NCBI GenBank assembly: GCA_034687125.1
Contig: JAQGBZ010000021.1
Location: 124,001-188,000, forward strand
From: Neelides folsomi
Lineage: Eukaryota > Arthropoda > Collembola > Neelipleona > Neelidae
Reading direction: 5' to 3'
DNA: 64,000 nt
This document shows positions 1-12,082 of this stretch, piece by piece. Numbering within the stretch: position 1 is the first letter of the stretch; each line of letters starts with the position of its first letter. The notes beneath the pieces are model-generated. The model worked only from the letters and a program-made list of their open reading frames with translations. It searched no databases and had not been told where the DNA came from. The position numbers and the translations under genes were made by a program.

Positions 1-59
1 CAACGAAGAAAACAAAAAGACAAACGAGGGCGACCGAAATGATTCCCATAACTGACCGG
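1..59 (+). other. Possible 3' end of an exon cut by the window edge
   Basis: Reading from base 3 the frame stays open through this stretch and meets a good donor, GTAAGA, at 60-65; the same frame stops just after it. The other two forward frames stop before the donor. The encoded 19 residues are mostly basic and polar and match nothing I recognise. It could be an exon of the gene at 703, of a gene off the left edge, or chance. Confidence 0.2.
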
Positions 60-702
60 GTAAGATAGAGCACCGGAGTCATCGTATTTTTCTCTCCATA
101 ATAAGTTGGCCCTCCTGGCCCGAATCGGTGCATGATGATTTTTTATACTATAAGCTTTTAAGGAGAAATTAAATTTCAACACAACTTCACAATCTTGAGA
201 TTTGAACCAAGTGCATAAAAGAACATTTACTTATCAATGCAAATGAGTTATCTTATTGATGATTTGTCTCTATCTTATATCTGATAATAAAGCTGAATAA
301 ACTCTACTGTACATTGTACTACAGGTACTCAATTACTATACCTTATATAAAAATGTATAAGAGGTATTTATAAAAGATATGTAACATATGAAGTATCTAA
401 TACGAAGTCCTATTCTAGATCTGATTTATATGCTTGAACTCTGTCAGGGTTAAACTCATATTTGTAGTTGTTTTCGTAATGCAGTAACTCCTTTTTCATC
501 TTCATAGGAATTATTTATAAAAGAAGGTTAAAACACATTCATAATATGACTTTATTTTTAATTGCTTTGAAATTGATATGCTTCCCTTATAGACTTATAG
601 CAATGGCAATTCCATACATAAACTTTAAGTGAAATACATGAGTTGCCTTGCATAAGAGCAATTTGATAAAAGAACCATTATGAACAAATAAAATCATTTT
701 AA
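60..702 (+). other. Upstream region of the first gene
   Basis: A+T-rich DNA with no open frame of note. A three-codon upstream ORF (ATG at 680, stop at 689-691) lies just before the start at 703 and could sit in the 5' untranslated region. I see no clear core promoter. No acceptor lies close to 703, so the first exon may extend leftwards as untranslated sequence. Confidence 0.4.
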
Positions 703-2253
703 ATGGGTAAGCCAAAGAGTCGCTGGAAGAAATATTTGGAATCGGGATATTTGAAGAAGGAAACAAAATGGAAACGTCCCGAGTTCAAAACCCACGCAGA
801 GAAGCGGAAAGACGAAAAAATGGCCAAAGAGGTCAAAACTCGAGAACAAGTTCGGGCCAAAACCACGCGAGCTCTCGTCGTTACCGTCGTCATTTTCAAC
901 ATTATAACAGTGTTTTGGTATTTTTTCAAACTTGTCCTTTACCGAGCGATGGTCCAAGTCTTGGCCGAGAAAAGAGTTTTTACATGCTACGAAAGAAGAT
1001 ACGAAACTCCGGTTCTTCATGAAATCATTGAAGTTTGCCATGCAATCATTTCGTTCGGGATTTTGTGGGTGGACAAACCAGAAACGGCCCAATATCTTTT
1101 ATTGTGGGTTTACTCAAAAATCATCGTCACTTCGCTTCATCTCTTTACAGAGTTCACGGAGGATTTATTTGAAGAGGATTTGTTCGTTTTTAAAAATATT
1201 TTTTATCCTGTGATGGTCATCACGATCACTGATTGTGTTCCTATTGGAATTGTCACAACTAGATATTTGCAACTCACAGAGTTCCAAAGGATACGGCTTA
1301 AAAAATGGTTCGGGCCAATGAACAACACGGGACTCAATAATGAAATTCTCTCCATGAACATGTCAGAATTGATATTGAGGAAAAAAGCCGAGAGACAACA
1401 AATTATGACAACTACAATGCAAGTAAGTTTTATTTAATCATAATAAGTAAAATACGTTCAATATCTCATTATCTTTAAAATCATGAAAAAATACTGGCAA
1501 TGAGTACTTATAATGAAATATCCAATTTTATAGTAATATTTTACAGAACATTCTATGTTCATTATTCTTTTTATTTATGATGTTTAATAATTAAAATTGA
1601 GTTTTACTTATTTCAAGGTTTTATCAAAATTCGACGAAGAGAATTCTTTGCGGACGGATAAAAAAGCTAAACCGACCATGGCATTCATACAAAGAGAAAC
1701 TCCCAAAGCCGTGAGTCAGCTTAAGCTCTTTGACAAATACCCCGAATTCACATTCACGAAGCCTCTTCCAGAAAGACCTAAAGATTTCGAGAAAAATCCG
1801 CGGCACGCCCTCATAGAGAGAATCCGGAAGTTGTACCACGAACACGTGAAGGAGCGTAATATGCAGCACTTTGCCTACACAAGGCAACAATGGGAGATTG
1901 AACTCGAAGAGAAAATCAGAATCAAGCGACTCGAAGAACCCCCAGACGAATCCGACAAGAGTCAAACGGACGTCACTTACGGAGTCGAGGACGAAAAGAA
2001 CCGAAAAACATGGCGGGACATTGTTCAAAATATTTCATCTTCCTCTTCTTCCTCCTCCTCTTCCCAAACAGGAAAACCCGCAAAACCTCCTGCGAAACCC
2101 GTGGCCAAAAACAAAGTAGCTCCAATGCCCAAATCTCCCAAAAAGAAAATTAACAAATCGAAAGGAAGTGACAAAAGCGCAAAAACGACACCAGTAAAAC
2201 CAGCACCGTTTGACCAAAAAGGAAAAAAGATAAAAAGGAAATTGACGCACTAA
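703..2253 (+). CDS. Two-exon gene, unrecognised four-pass membrane protein with basic tail
   Basis: Exon 1 is 703-1422 (240 codons) and exon 2 is 1618-2253. The 195-base intron has a GTAAGT donor at 1423 and a TTTCAAG acceptor ending at 1617, phase 0. The product has 451 residues. The N-terminal 55 residues are strongly basic. Hydrophobic segments lie near residues 57-79, 105-123, 129-147 and 164-187, with an acidic loop near 149-160. The rest is hydrophilic: a charged, probably helical stretch near 300-350, a run of ten serines at 380-389, then a lysine/proline-rich end. No signal peptide or catalytic motif is visible. I do not recognise the family; the layout suggests an integral membrane protein with a large cytoplasmic tail. 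It is convergent with the dpr gene. Splicing, long open frames and a downstream AATAAA support a real gene. If exon 1 were not spliced it would end 15 bases into the intron frame. Confidence 0.8.
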
Positions 2254-2307
2254 AAGTTGACCATTATTATAAACGTAAAGATTGAGAATATTTTATTTTT
2301 GTTTTAT

Positions 2308-2313
2308 AATAAA
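2308..2313 (+). promoter_or_regulatory. Poly(A) signal AATAAA of the first gene
   Basis: A canonical AATAAA lies 55 bases after the stop codon at 2251-2253, within T-rich sequence. This is a normal distance for a short 3' untranslated region. Confidence 0.5.
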
Positions 2314-3295
2314 TATTAAATAATAGTTTTATTAGTTCATCTAATATCCCTTTCTAGTTATTCTTTTTGTACTGGAATAGTTAGACTTTGTATTTTTTAA
2401 TTCATCAACCTATGTGTCATTTTTTTAGAAAAAATGGTGTGAAAAATGAAAATGATCGATTAAAGGGGAGATGGTTGTAATTATGTGGGAGATTAATAAA
2501 AGAGGCTTTACCAAAAAGACCCTCCATGTCTCAATTCCACATCTCGCCCTTCCAAATTAATGAGGGGGGTTCTTTCTTCCGACACCTTTTATAAATGATT
2601 TTCTCCCTCGTTTATTAAACTGTGTAGTTAAACGAAGACGATGCGTCTCAACAATCGAGAAAAATCGTTTGACTAATTACTACGCAAACACTCTCATCAT
2701 TTTACTTTTCTCTTAAAAATTATCCATTCATTTTCCTACGCATTTTTTTATCGATCAAAATTGTTCATTTTCCCAGAGCATACAAAAATGATAAAATCTA
2801 TTATATTACCTTTTTCGTGCTTTTTTCATACACACTGGCAGGAAAAAAAGTACGGTGAAATAAAAGTAGAGTCGAGTCTCAAAATTCAATCCATAAATTT
2901 AATTGAAATGTGAGAAGGATATTTGAATATACTGGTTATCCGATATATGTACAAAAGATATAATATGTATATTTTACTATAATATTTATGTACAGATAGT
3001 TATATTAAATTCCCTGTTCTTCAATTTCCCATATGATGATAAATATAAATATCAAATTGACGTATGTGGCACGTTCCTCACCGACCAAGTTCCATTCATG
3101 TTTACTCCAACCATGATTGGTCGGGATATGTCGGGAAGTTGTGAATTGAGTCAATTTCACCATTATCATCTTCATGTCATTACACGTCTCCGACACTCAA
3201 ATTTCCTCTTTGAATTTGAGACGTAAATGAAAGCATCCATATATGAGATGTATGCACATATTGTGTTTTGGGTCATAATGCTTAATATAAATATA
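2314..3295. other. Intergenic DNA, nothing recognised
   Basis: A+T-rich sequence downstream of the first gene. It has only short open frames (for example 3005-3196 on the minus strand) without recognisable motifs. I see no RNA gene or transposon coding sequence. Confidence 0.5.
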
Positions 3296-3875
3296 TAATC
3301 CCTTAACCATATTTACGGGACCGCTATATTCTCATATAAATAACTTTTTTATTAATCAACAAAATGTCAAGAAAATTGAACCTAATATGAATAATCTTAT
3401 GTAGTATAAGGCAAAAAAAGTTGGGTGTCAAAGGTCACTCCATCAGCTTCGATGCACTACTTAATCACTACGCAATCACCAATCGTCAATCGCGAGCGGA
3501 TTTTCTTCATTGGAAATTTTTTCCATTCTCTATTTAAAACTTTTTTTAATCATTCGATTGTTTGATTTGGTTTCGCATTGACCTTTGCTTTTATTTGGTA
3601 CCATATTTTTAATTGTCTAATGGATATAGGTCCGAACTGGATGCTGGCAATTCGATATAACATCATAACCAAACTCTAAAATGATTTATATTGTGAAAAA
3701 GGCTGCGATTGACGCTTAGTGATATCGACTCAGGAAATGCATTTAAGCAAACCTTTGACACCTAACCTTTTTTTCCATTCTACTTATTGGGTTCAAGTTT
3801 CATGAAAATTGGTTGATTAATAAAAAAAGTTATTTAAACGAGAAAAGTGGTTCAATAAATATGGTTAAGGAATTA
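3296..3875. mobile_element. MITE-like element with long imperfect inverted repeats
   Basis: The sequence from about 3296 to 3500 is repeated, inverted, from 3875 back to about 3700. The ends match as TAAT(C/T)CCTTAACCATATTTA. Shared inner blocks include AATAACTTTTTTATTAATCAAC at 3340-3360 against 3811-3833, GAACC(T/C)AATA near 3378-3387 against 3785-3795, GTGTCAAAGGT at 3425-3435 against 3751-3761, and CGTCAATCGC at 3484-3493 against 3706-3715. Arms are about 170-200 bases with indels and mismatches, around a spacer of about 200 bases. No coding capacity is visible, so it would be a non-autonomous DNA transposon mobilised from elsewhere. No clear target-site duplication was found, so the outer limits may be off by a few bases. 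The divergence of the arms suggests an old insertion. Confidence 0.7.
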
Positions 3876-6800
3876 CATTACTACCAGATGCATATAACGA
3901 TTTTACAATACTTATATTACAACATTAATAAATATGCCATATGAAGCAAGTTAGAAAACGATCCTGAAATATAAAACAGAATGAACAATTTTCATATACC
4001 TACATGTTATATAGTAAATATACTATAGTTTATATTCTGTATGTGTTATATGAATTATATGATAGAGAAAGTTTATAAAGGCGTAAAATGAATCTCATCT
4101 TTCTCTCATGGAAGAGAGTTCCAATTTCACGTCTCATTGTTCCTGTGGTTCCATGGAAGACGTCGTGAAATGTGAAGCATCAATCCATCGATCACCTTCC
4201 ACAATAAGTGAAGATGACAGGTTCATATGAATATAGAGAGGAACTTTGCTTTTGACTCAAAATTACTTTTTTCTCATTTCTCGCCCGTTCATTTGAATGA
4301 GAACAAACCCGCCCCGTCAAAATTAAGAAACGGAGAGGAGGTAATGAAAGATCTTTTCACTCCGACAGGGAGAAAAGAGAATTCCCCCTTTGATTTCTCC
4401 TTTATTCCCCTTCGCTTCTTCAAAGCAAAAGGACAAAAGGAGAATTCAAATAGGCCTTCTTCACTCAACTTCAAACTTCTCTCTCTCCAACTTCTTTTCA
4501 TATACCGAATATATTTAATATTTATTATAAAATACATATTATATTATCTCTCTCTATGCTATTTATTACTTCATGAAAAAACTTCAATTTGATGAATAAT
4601 TTATTAGTTTATTTTTTTAAATAACAGAGTCTATGAATGGAGAACCAATGTGATGAAAATGCATGGAATTTTTATAATGTACGTAATTGAGCCATAAAAG
4701 AATAAAAATGAGTGTTTTTTGTATATAAAATAAGAATAAATTATTATCATGTCTTTAGGTGCATTTTCCCGTTCAACCTCAGGCAAGTAGTGCAGAGATC
4801 TTTTGAGTGTATTTCTCTCTCTCACAGTTAAATGCTTCCTTGTGAGGAAATATGACCCGAGTTCTCTTTCTCTCTTTTGTACAAATATAAATTGCGAGGA
4901 GCAAAGTGACGTCTAATGTAAATGGATGGAGATTTTATACGCAGGAATCCTCATTTAATGCCCCCATTAATATTTCCTTTGAACAATGGGGAAGGCACGG
5001 AGTTCTTTGGAGAGCGAAGCAGAGGTCAGCCGGAAATGAGAGGGCCATTTACAAAGTCCTATACATTAAAACTCCCCACCAAAACGACTCCCACAGACGC
5101 CACCACTCCAAATGGAATTTTTTTAATATTAATTATTTTTATACTTTAGTGATAAAATAAATCTTGTAAATGTAATTAATAATTAAGTAATTGATAGAAA
5201 TTCCTCATTATAAGTAAATTGTCAGTATAAGCTATTTAATGTTGTTAATTAAACTAAATACAAATTTTGGTATTAAAATTATTAAATTATATCCTAATTG
5301 GGTTTAAAAGTTATTAAGTGATTTGTGAGTGATAAAAGGTGCATTTATGATTTAAAGTATGGTGATTTTGAAAACGGCGAATCGAGTGATTTGAGTGAGG
5401 GGGATGTGAGTTTTGGGTTGGAATGAATTTATGGTTTTCTCTTCCTTCCTCTTTGGAATTTGGGAGGATCAGTGGTCCTATAGAGAAAGGTTCATTATTC
5501 AAAATATGTTCGTTGGGATATTCGAATTGAGCCAGTTGGGAATCGGGGCACGAAAGCAATTTATGCAAACTGACCTATACTTCCCTCTCCGATCCCATTT
5601 CACTCTCTGAGTGGAAGATGAAAGACAAAAGAGACGAATCTCATCCCATCGATCTCCCCCTAACCCGAATTCATCCACGATCCAATATTTATATCATCAT
5701 CATTTCTTTTGTTTCGCAGCCAAAATCCAATAAATTCACATGCTCAACTTATGCCACTTCCTCTCAACCTCAACATGAGTTGGATTAACTCAAATTGAAA
5801 CTCCATGCTTTATGTAATATGGTATTAACAAAATGTATTTTTTCATATAACATTTTATGGAACTTGCTTCTCACACAATTATTGTTATTTTATTAGTTTA
5901 AAATATAAGAAATGACAATTGATAATTCGGTAAACTTTTACAAATGAATACAGATCAACTAAAAGCTTTCTGAAAGATAAATAAAAAGAATTATACCTAA
6001 TATATTTTATATATTATATTATTTAATAATCGGCTTTATGGTTCATAATGAATTTTTTCCTTCTTGGTCCTTATAGATTTTTCTTTCTATGAATAATTTT
6101 GTGAATTTGTTTCTATTTTGTTAACTTAATACGTATTATTGAAATGTAAATAAAGAATTACATAATACTCGAAAAAAACTATTACTAAAACTTATATTTA
6201 TATAGCTTACCATATGTTGCATAAACTCATATTATATTATAAATCAACTTATTTATACAAAGTATATTTGAATTTATGTGCTGAAAAAACTTGTGTGGTA
6301 TATTTCTTGGTTCATATTGTTCCATTCCGTGTGTTTGAGTGTCGAGGTGGCGGAGCCAAAAAAGAGATTTCACCATGACGAATCTTCTCCTGCCACCGGA
6401 ATTTGACAAGTGTTCAATCATCCCGACTTTTCATAAATCTCTTTTTCCTCCCAACGTTCTCTCAGGGAAATAAATAAACCTTAAAGCACTTCTCCATCTT
6501 TTTCTCCAGGGATAATCTGCAGTAATAAATAGAGGTGTGGAGTGAAGGTCAGAAGAATTCGGGAATCTGCACCGTCTTCAATTACTTATAACCAAAGTAC
6601 ACTAAAACGGACCATTTTTGATACATCTATATTACACAAGTCCATTTCTCCTTCCCATCACACTCCTTTTATATCCAACTTGATATATAAAAGATTTTTG
6701 ATATCTTTATTTCTATATATGTAAGTATCCAATATTAATATCTGTATGGTAGGTACATCCATAGGTTTCCTTTTCCATAAATATTGTAATGCATCTTATG

Positions 6801-9680
6801 GGTTGGTCGACTCAAAGACTTTGGTAGAAAAAAGAAGTAAATAATAGGATTTCCTTTTTTCTGTGGGAGAATAATATATTGTTGATGGTGGAGGAAAAGC
6901 GTGCCGGGTCTTGTGAACATCCCAGCCCTGAATGATGATGAAGATGATGAAGTTTATAATTCCGATCAAGTTTCGGGGGCGGAGGAGAAGGCGGAATAGC
7001 CAAGTAGGGGACTTGAAAAACGAACCCCATTTTTCTTCCCAAACCCAGGGACATCCCGAGTCCACGTATTATTATTATCCTCTTCAAGAGCCTTTAATGA
7101 CTCCGTCTAAAGTTTCACCTCTTCCCTAATGAATGTCACTCGATGCGGCTTTATAAAGGAAATCCCTCCCAAGTTCTCTTGTTGTGTTCATTCTACCATT
7201 CGTCCTACTTGGACCTTTTATGCTCAAAAGAGACGTCATCTTGTAATAGGAATTCCTTGACGAGATTCTGAGATTAAAATGACGGAATTGTTCTTCTTAC
7301 ACATTTCCACTTCTTTTATGTCACGAAATTGAACCGACACTGCCATTGTTTTTTGGAACAAATAGATTCGAGATAGGAATAATTGGGTTATTCTAATACG
7401 TAATAATAATGTATAGAATTCAATACATTTCAATTCATTTCTCGACTCCTTGTTTTCCAAGTTTGTTGAAGGTAAGTTTGCTTTTGTGAAATAGACGGAA
7501 TTTTACATAATGGAATTACGAGTTCAAAATTTGGATGTTGAAATTTTGGAATTATGGGGGTTGAATTGAACATGGAAGAAATGTTCGTATTTCTGAGGTG
7601 AACCCGATGGCCCTTTTTCTCAATTTATCAACTTGAGTTTGGTCGGTGAATTGGGGAAGTCTGGTGGAGTCGAATTTTGAATTTGAATGAGAAAGTTTTG
7701 AAGCGATACAAACATTGTTAAGAAAGTCCCTTTTCTCTCTTCAATATTCTTTATGCCTCGTTCCTCAAATGGGTCTCTCGTGGGTTCTTGTTTTATTGAC
7801 CTTATTTTCAATTCACCGAGTCCTACACTCTTTTCAAAATTGTATGAAACTCCTTGCTCCAATTTAATTGCCAATGAATTACTCCTAACCTCCGTTTTCT
7901 AACTGACCAAGGCAAATTCATTCAATCTACCTTGCCCAACATGTACCAATGTGTAATCATGAATTTTTAATCCCACCCTCAAATGTACATAATTGTAAGC
8001 TTAAAAGTCAAAAGTTAAACTTTCCATTAATTAACTATTTTTAATCGTGGTGGAGAAAGTTGAAGCATGAAACATTAATATAAAATGAGAGTCAATGTGC
8101 TTGAAATAGCTCGTTTCATTTTAACACGGCCGAACGGGTCCTGAAAATGTATTACTGTATTAGTAAAGAATGTAAAAATGGATCAGAATCCTCGTTTCTG
8201 TCATTGTCACTTTTTTAGGTTCACTTTGGTTCGGTTGAGTTCGTGAAAGAGAAAAGGACAAGGGAAATGCGGTTTTTGTATGGAAGGTAATGAGATAATG
8301 CTTTTCCTCTCTCACTCCCTCTCTTCCTTTTATTCCCTTCGCCGTGATTTCGGTTTAAATTAATAAAAAGTTTCTCTTTGACTCTCTTGGGGATGTGTGG
8401 AGATCGACGTCCCATCAGCGGCCCCACTCAACTTGTCTCCTTCCCAGATGGAGAAGGCGGCTTGGGTTGTAATCGAATCTCCGTCTCTGCCTACAAAAGA
8501 AACCTCCAGCCACCTCATGAATTAATTTAACCCGGTGGAAAGGAGGAAACAATTCCCACTTGGATTCACAAAATCTCGCCAAACTCACCCGTCCGCACGA
8601 ATCTCACCATCATCATTATCACCTCAACCTAACATGGGATTTATATCTACCATGTAACCATTAATAAATTTTAATTCATTAATCCTTAATTACAGTTACA
8701 CATATTATACATACAAATATTATATATTACAAATTGATAACATCCATTAAATTATAAATTTGCTGTGAATTATGATGATGAATAATTTAACTGGTTTTAT
8801 TAAGGAATTTAAAAGGGCGTTGCGGCTTTGTCGGTTTATTAGTTATTTTGTAAATTGTTGAACATAGGTTCACGCAAGTTCCCTCTTGAGGTTCATTAAG
8901 GATCTTTGGCCAAAGTTTTGTGGGTGTGAGGAAATTAATGAAAAAGTTAGGGACGGCGGAGGGCTTCATCTTTTATTGGGAACTCATCAGGAAGAAATTA
9001 ACGTCTGGAAGGGTGAAGGGAACCTTGTGTGAAATTAAGAGAAAATTAAAGGGCTCGAACAACTTTCATGGCTCCTCCACTTTATAGCTAAAATATATTT
9101 TAAACTCCTCCGGATCCTCACACTTCTTTGTGTGAATCGGTAAGTGACATTTAATGAAATATTAATTCCATCCACTTTAGACGATTAGACCCTAATCGTT
9201 ACAATATTACATAATTAGATATTTATATAATATTAAAATGTCGATTAAGATGTTAAAAAGTGAAAGTGGATAAAACCTTAATTTCCGCTGGATGTTGTAT
9301 ATGGGAAGGATGAGGTTTTGTTGGCTAAAGAAGAGCTTAAATCCTCCATACATCAATAGACTCAATGGAGTTGATGGAGTTGGTGGGAGGGAAAGGAGTT
9401 TGGAGAGAAATTTAATGAGATTAACAGTAATTGTTTATTCGGGATTCGCCTAAAGAAATGGAGCGGGATTTTGAGGAGTTTGGGAAGTGTGTGACATGGG
9501 GAGTTTGGGTAATCTCATTTACTTTAATAGAGGAAATAATGAAGTATGGAGGACATGAGGATTTATTTGCTCCGACTGAGGTAAAGTTCCCAACTTCTTC
9601 CCTATTTGTTCAACCACTCATTGTGAGCAAATGGTTCATTCGGATGGAAATGGGATCTATGAGTTGTTAATTAAACAGAA
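3876..9680. other. Intergenic DNA with GC-richer islands
   Basis: No gene is recognised. A+T-rich stretches alternate with islands of a few hundred bases (for example 4081-4480, 4900-5110, 6300-6560, 6900-7260, 8220-8640, 9300-9670) that are purine- or pyrimidine-rich and hold open frames of 60-120 codons on either strand. The frames overlap each other on both strands, lack recognisable domains and look like composition effects. Confidence 0.5.
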
Positions 9681-11650
9681 TAATGGCATCGATCCTCCTC
9701 CACACTTCAGACATATATAACACGCACTTAGCCTCATTACATAAAACGGGATTGTTTAATCTTAAACTCACAATAGTCCGGATAATTTATTTAAATTTTA
9801 CTAAAATCAATTAGATTTCTTTCTCAAGAATTGCCAATAAATAAATGGACTTAAATACATAAATACGTAAATATTAATTATCATTTTTATTTAAAACTAA
9901 CCTCATGAAATCTAATACAATAAAGGAACCTTGTCATATACTTATTCCAATTGTACTCACATCATTTATGAAATCAGCAATGAAAAACAATTTTAGAATT
10001 TCATATATATAATATTTTATGATTAACACTTATTTAAATCATATTCATAACTTAAATCTATTACTCCTTATTTAATCATTAGCCACATTAAAAAAGTCTC
10101 TTGACATAATTACTTAATTTTTATTAATCTTAATAAATATCATTCTTAATTATATAATAACATCAAATGCTAATGTATAATAATTGTATATTTAGCGGCT
10201 TCTAAATATTCAGTATTTAATAATTTGCTAATTTATCTTAAATTATCTAAATAATTAATATAAAGTTATTTCATTCATGTTTTTGTGTAATTTATGCTTA
10301 TTCACTATTTTGATTATTATTTTTGCATATATTAAATTTGACACTCGAATTTTATATTTAAACCTCATCTCAAGTTCATTCAGATTACACATCCGCAAAG
10401 AAATATAAATTTTCATACTAACATTAAGATTTTAATTGTTATTGAACAATAAATTTTTAAATTAGAATTAATCTAATTATTAAAAGTATAAAAAACCATT
10501 CTATAAATCAGAGCATTATATCTTAAATCTTTAAAGTAAATGTAAAACGGAGATTAAAGACATACAATAGCACACTCACTTTTTGATAGATGTGACAAGA
10601 AGCCATTAATTTAATGAAGCACTCGAAAAAGAAAAGCACACATAAAGTTTTTCTTTTTTTGGTGAAAACTGAGAGTAATTATCTCATTAAAATTATTATG
10701 TCACATAAAAATCATAAATAACAATTTTTAAAATTAACTTTATAATTATACTTTTATTTACAATTAATTATATATAAAGTTTCATTTCAGACTTTGAGCC
10801 ACTTTGTACACAAGAACACCTTACATACACAGTATATAACATACTCATCCATATTCATCGAATCCTAAAATTACAAATTATATTTATAATTATATCCATA
10901 AATAGTCGATTAATTATAATCTCATTTTCGCAAAAAGTTATGTCTAACAATTAAATCATCTATTTATTATACAATTATGTACACACCCACGCAGAGTCAA
11001 CTTTTTTATAATAATTTTACAAGTGAGAACGTTTAGCTGAAATATTCATGAATATTTATGTCCATAGCATAAATATTAATTAATTATGCTCCTGCCGTTG
11101 TAATTTAAAACTTTTCCTCATAACTCCAAATAAATCTTAAAGATGGGGAATTTACAATTTGTGTTCCGTTACAATAAATTGTTTAATACATTCATTTAGG
11201 ACATGAAGATTTGAACTGAAAGGGAATTAGAACTAAAATGAGAACTAATTTCCTTACAGCGCGAAATTGCAAGTTATAGGTTACGCTTAAACACACCTCT
11301 GCCAAATTACATTAATTACCCATCATTAGTACAGTCATGTTCCAAATGTGTCCATTTTTCAAATCTCAGACTCGTATATATAAAATTCCCCAATAACGTT
11401 TAATTTCACCTCAATCCAATCCTTAAAACTATTAGACATCCACATTAAATAGTTGACTTAACTTTGAACAATTTGACTCCTATACATTATGCATTCCACA
11501 AACTTCCAACCCATTTAATTACCTTTGTTATCTTTATCTGAATGTACAGTATATTTGTAAGTTGTAAAGGAATAGACATATGGTAGTTATTTATATTTAA
11601 ATCCATTTTTGTAAAACTTAATGGGGCTTTGAATACATTGTAGTTTTATA
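9681..11650. other. A+T-rich desert
   Basis: Nearly 2 kb of very A+T-rich sequence just beyond the 3' end of the dpr gene. It has no open frame over 60 codons on either strand and almost none of the GC-richer islands seen on both sides. I see no element ends or RNA gene in it. Confidence 0.5.
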
Positions 11651-11656
11651 TTTATT
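11651..11656 (-). promoter_or_regulatory. Candidate poly(A) signal of dpr
   Basis: AATAAA on the minus strand, about 143 bases past the dpr stop codon at 11799-11801. It is the first canonical signal I find downstream. The surrounding sequence is A+T-rich, so a chance match is possible. Confidence 0.4.
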
Positions 11657-11798
11657 TTAGAGTAGATCGATTGAATATATTTTATATTTTAGTAAGAAGA
11701 ATATTGAGAGCATTCTTACCACAAGAAAAGAGTGATAAATATTAATTAATATATAAAAGTAATTATGGAAGGTAGAAATCTCGAAATGAAAGTTTCCC

Positions 11799-12082
11799 TC
11801 ATCTGTGAATCAAATTGGATGAAATCGGTGGGGAGAATCGGGAGCTCAGGAGCGAAACCAAAGGAAGGTCAATGGACTTTCTTGACTTTCCCTCTTTTTC
11901 TTCTTCGTATTTAATTAATGGATTGTCGGGAGTTTTTTGGTCGTGGACGAACCTCGATGCGAAGAGGAGGGAGCAGAGGGACACTGTGAGGGAAATGACG
12001 AGCACGAGACTTGCCGTCGCCGAAGGGACGACTCGACTTGAGGAACTTCGGCTTCCATGTTGCATCGCCGCTGGCTTCTCTC
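11799..12082 (-). CDS. dpr: dpr coding exon 6: juxtamembrane, hydrophobic segment and tail
   Basis: The acceptor TTTGCAG ends at 12083. The first two bases complete the glycine codon split with exon 5, giving NGEKPAAMQHG. A short Ser/Arg stretch (269-275) precedes the hydrophobic segment at about 276-300, followed by an acidic then basic tail to residue 352 and a TGA at 11799-11801. Many DPRs end soon after the hydrophobic stretch and are thought to be GPI-linked or membrane-anchored; here the charged tail favours a single-pass protein, by inference. Confidence 0.92.

Noticed and set aside
4227-4592. 121-codon plus-strand frame between the two genes
   Set aside because: An opposite-strand frame of 82 codons overlaps it, and its C-terminus is translated A+T-rich repeat-like sequence; it looks like chance.
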